Source: Pontiella sp.
GTDB lineage: Bacteria; Verrucomicrobiota; Kiritimatiellia; Kiritimatiellales; Pontiellaceae
Direction: 5' to 3'
Assembly (NCBI GenBank): GCA_029939385.1
Contig: JAOZSZ010000076.1
Location: 1-6,965, forward strand
DNA length: 6,965 nucleotides
Shown here: positions 5,714 through 6,965 of the stretch, in pieces
Position numbering within the stretch: the first letter of the stretch is position 1
Layout of the letters: every line of letters begins with the position of its first letter
The notes under the pieces: generated by a model
The model's input: only the letters and a program-made list of their open reading frames with translations
The model's database searches: none
What the model was told of the DNA's origin: nothing
Program-made: the position numbers and the translations under genes

Positions 5714-5719
5714 AAAAAC

Positions 5720-6568
5720 TTATTTTTTACCGAAGATTCGATGGCAAGCCAGCATCCCGCCGCCGAAAATGGAGATCAATCCTATGACCGCCGGCTCCGG
5801 AATCACCGCTTGAATGGTAATGTAGTTTGCCCCATCATTTGTGATCGTATAGTGGTCATCTATATCATCCTCAGCATATACTACACCAAACATTTGAATA
5901 TTCCCATCGACAATATTTTGTCGCAGTTCATCTTCTTTGTCCGCTGTCCAGGCCACTTTCAACATTGCTATAGGCGCGTCATCATTCGCACTACCCCCGA
6001 AATTAAAAAATCCACCAGAGGCCCCAAATTCAATGTCTTTAACATGAACCACTCCATTCTTTAGCGTGTACGCCGTCGTCGTCTCACCCATTAACTGTAA
6101 AGCCCCATCCACAAAAAGAACCGCTCCACCTTGCTGAGTAATGTCGACCCCATCTTTTCCAAGCGTTAGATTTCCATTCCCCATCAGAGTTGCGGACATT
6201 GTAGAATTATACATTACCCCAAAACTGGAATTCTGCTGAAGAATAAGGTCACCGTCAACCTGCACTTCTCCACCCTCAACCGTAAGTCTGAAATCCTTTA
6301 CGGTACTAGTACCCATCATGATACGCCCCGTGCCATACATATAAATTTCCATCGTATCAAAGTCTGTACCGCTTCCGGTGGCCTCCCCAGAATTTAAATC
6401 TCCCTCATACCCATCAATGGGCAGCCCATCAGTCCAATTACCTGTATCTGTAATGGATCCATTGGCGTCGGTCAGCCATCCCGTATCTGCTACTCCCATG
6501 GCGACTGGAGATACCGCAAACAAAGAACCGACAACGAGTAGGGCGAGTATGTTTATATTTATTTTCAT
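5720..6568 (-). CDS. PEP-CTERM sorting domain surface protein, beta-rich
   Basis: The 282-residue product is an exported protein of unknown function. Residues 1-27 form a signal peptide (MKININ, then a hydrophobic core to VAMGVA). The mature part is acidic and rich in Gly, Asp, Thr and Asn, with short repeated beta-strand turns such as LTVEGGEVQVDGDLIL (95-110), GNGNLTLGKDG (130-140) and GGAVLFVDGALQLMG (147-161), the look of a beta-helix or autotransporter-like adhesin. The WLTDANGSITDTGNWTDGLP opening (31-50) is common in such proteins. The C-terminus is a PEP-CTERM anchor: IPEPA (256-260), a hydrophobic segment to about 275 containing FGGG, and the basic tail CHRIFGKK. Such proteins are sorted by an exosortase, not present here, usually with exopolysaccharide production. 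GAGG (complement of 6577-6580) lies 8 bases before the ATG. It stands alone, convergent to kdsA, with its own hairpins downstream. Confidence 0.9.
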   Translation of the reverse strand: MKININILALLVVGSLFAVSPVAMGVADTGWLTDANGSITDTGNWTDGLPIDGYEGDLNSGEATGSGTDFDTMEIYMYGTGRIMMGTSTVKDFRLTVEGGEVQVDGDLILQQNSSFGVMYNSTMSATLMGNGNLTLGKDGVDITQQGGAVLFVDGALQLMGETTTAYTLKNGVVHVKDIEFGASGGFFNFGGSANDDAPIAMLKVAWTADKEDELRQNIVDGNIQMFGVVYAEDDIDDHYTITNDGANYITIQAVIPEPAVIGLISIFGGGMLACHRIFGKK

Positions 6569-6893
6569 ATATTTTACCTCAAGGACTCTATTTTCCTTCT
6601 GTATGAGGGAGATGATACCACTTTTAAAAAAAAAATCTAAAATAAATTTAGTCTAATTTTAAAATTAAGAAGAACCGATTTTTCCTTTAATTTACGGATG
6701 TTTTTCTTAATATGAATTTAAGGATCACACCGTACTCTCATTGATTATTCGATCCCATGGCCGTATAGGCTGGCAGGCGCCCCTTTGCCGGAGATTTATT
6801 ATGAAGCGTGCCATGTTGGATCATCCTGTAAATTTTAAAATTTCCCCTTTTTTCTTTAGCGATTTTGTTTCGTTGCATTGCGCTCGCCTTACT
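6569..6893. other. Non-coding AT-rich spacer with two TTTTAAAA-centred palindromes
   Basis: No gene is supported in this 325-base stretch. It holds the leader and candidate promoter of the PEP-CTERM gene, then two perfect 14-bp palindromes sharing the core AATTTTAAAATT: 6654-6667 and 6830-6843. The part from about 6720 to 6820 is less AT-rich. A 34-codon frame at 6801-6905 (plus) has GGAG 7 bases before its ATG but no recognisable protein character. Confidence 0.5.
6612..6640 (-). promoter_or_regulatory. Candidate promoter for the PEP-CTERM gene
   Basis: On the minus strand TATCAT (6617-6612, five of six matches to TATAAT) lies 17 bases after a poor -35 match, TTAGAT (6640-6635). The spacer contains a run of ten T (6635-6626), and the DNA upstream to about 6720 is strongly AT-rich, as in an UP element. 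The implied leader is about 37 bases and includes the ribosome site. Confidence 0.35.
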
Positions 6894-6965
6894 CTACAGG
6901 CTTAATAGCTCCCGCACATCTTCCCACGTTAGTTTCTGCATGACTTGCTCGTCGGTCGTGAGAGT
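6894..6965 (-). CDS. C-terminal end of an unidentified protein, partial
   Basis: A minus-strand frame enters from the right edge and ends at TAG (6896-6894) after 23 codons, finishing in LTWEDVRELLSL. The mix of charged and hydrophobic residues reads like an amphipathic helix at a protein end, and the local DNA is less AT-rich than the spacer beside it. With only 23 residues I cannot identify the family or prove that it is coding. Confidence 0.35.
   Translation of the reverse strand, partial: TLTTDEQVMQKLTWEDVRELLSL

Noticed and set aside
5741..6656. Plus-strand frames at 5741-6064 and 6378-6656
   Set aside because: Antisense shadows of the PEP-CTERM gene, whose signal peptide and C-terminal anchor fix the coding strand.
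6801..6905. 34-codon plus-strand small frame with GGAG before ATG
   Set aside because: It ends in the region of a possible opposite-strand gene, and its residues show no transmembrane, signal or domain pattern; the ribosome site alone is not enough.
1..6965. Defence system, toxin-antitoxin pair, prophage, transposase, tRNA or rRNA
   Set aside because: No gene, repeat or structure supports any of these; all large frames are explained by metabolic or envelope genes.

Overview
The window looks like chromosomal DNA from a Gram-negative bacterium of the PVC group, most likely Kiritimatiellota (Pontiella-like). Three things point there. kdsA and kdsB imply an LPS outer membrane. A secreted protein ends in a PEP-CTERM anchor of the IPEPAVIGLISIFGGG type, which I associate with that phylum. 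The leftmost gene encodes a secreted protein whose N-terminal region resembles planctomycete/Kiritimatiellota PhoD-like phosphatases. The lineage call is inference from protein style; no rRNA or tRNA gene is present.

Layout. Positions 1-450 (minus) hold the first 150 codons of a secreted, probably PhoD-like protein that runs off the left edge. Positions 451-715 are non-coding and contain a plausible promoter for that gene and a perfect 40-bp palindrome built from two identical 18-bp palindromes. Positions 716-1747 (minus) encode an epoxyqueuosine reductase (QueG). A 41-bp divergent gap separates queG from a tight five-gene plus-strand cluster at 1789-5498: a compact alkaline-phosphatase/iPGM-superfamily metalloenzyme, a ComEB-type dCMP deaminase, a secreted DUF3108 protein with a probable TTG start, kdsB and kdsA. 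Internal gaps are only 8, 10, 2 and 3 bp, so co-transcription is likely. Positions 5499-5719 are a convergent intergenic spacer with two hairpins that pair better on the minus strand and probably end the minus-strand gene at 5720-6568, a PEP-CTERM surface protein. Positions 6569-6893 are AT-rich non-coding DNA. The last 72 bases look like the C-terminus of another minus-strand gene.

How the genes fit together. KdsA condenses phosphoenolpyruvate with arabinose-5-phosphate to make KDO-8-phosphate, and KdsB activates KDO as CMP-KDO for lipid A glycosylation. The DUF3108 protein just upstream is exported and may serve the same envelope. The dCMP deaminase feeds dUMP/dTMP synthesis. The role of the metalloenzyme is unknown. 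I see no defence system, CRISPR array, phage or transposase gene. The most unusual items are the nested palindrome, the uncharacterised metalloenzyme and the DUF3108-KDO linkage; nothing here amounts to a clearly new system.
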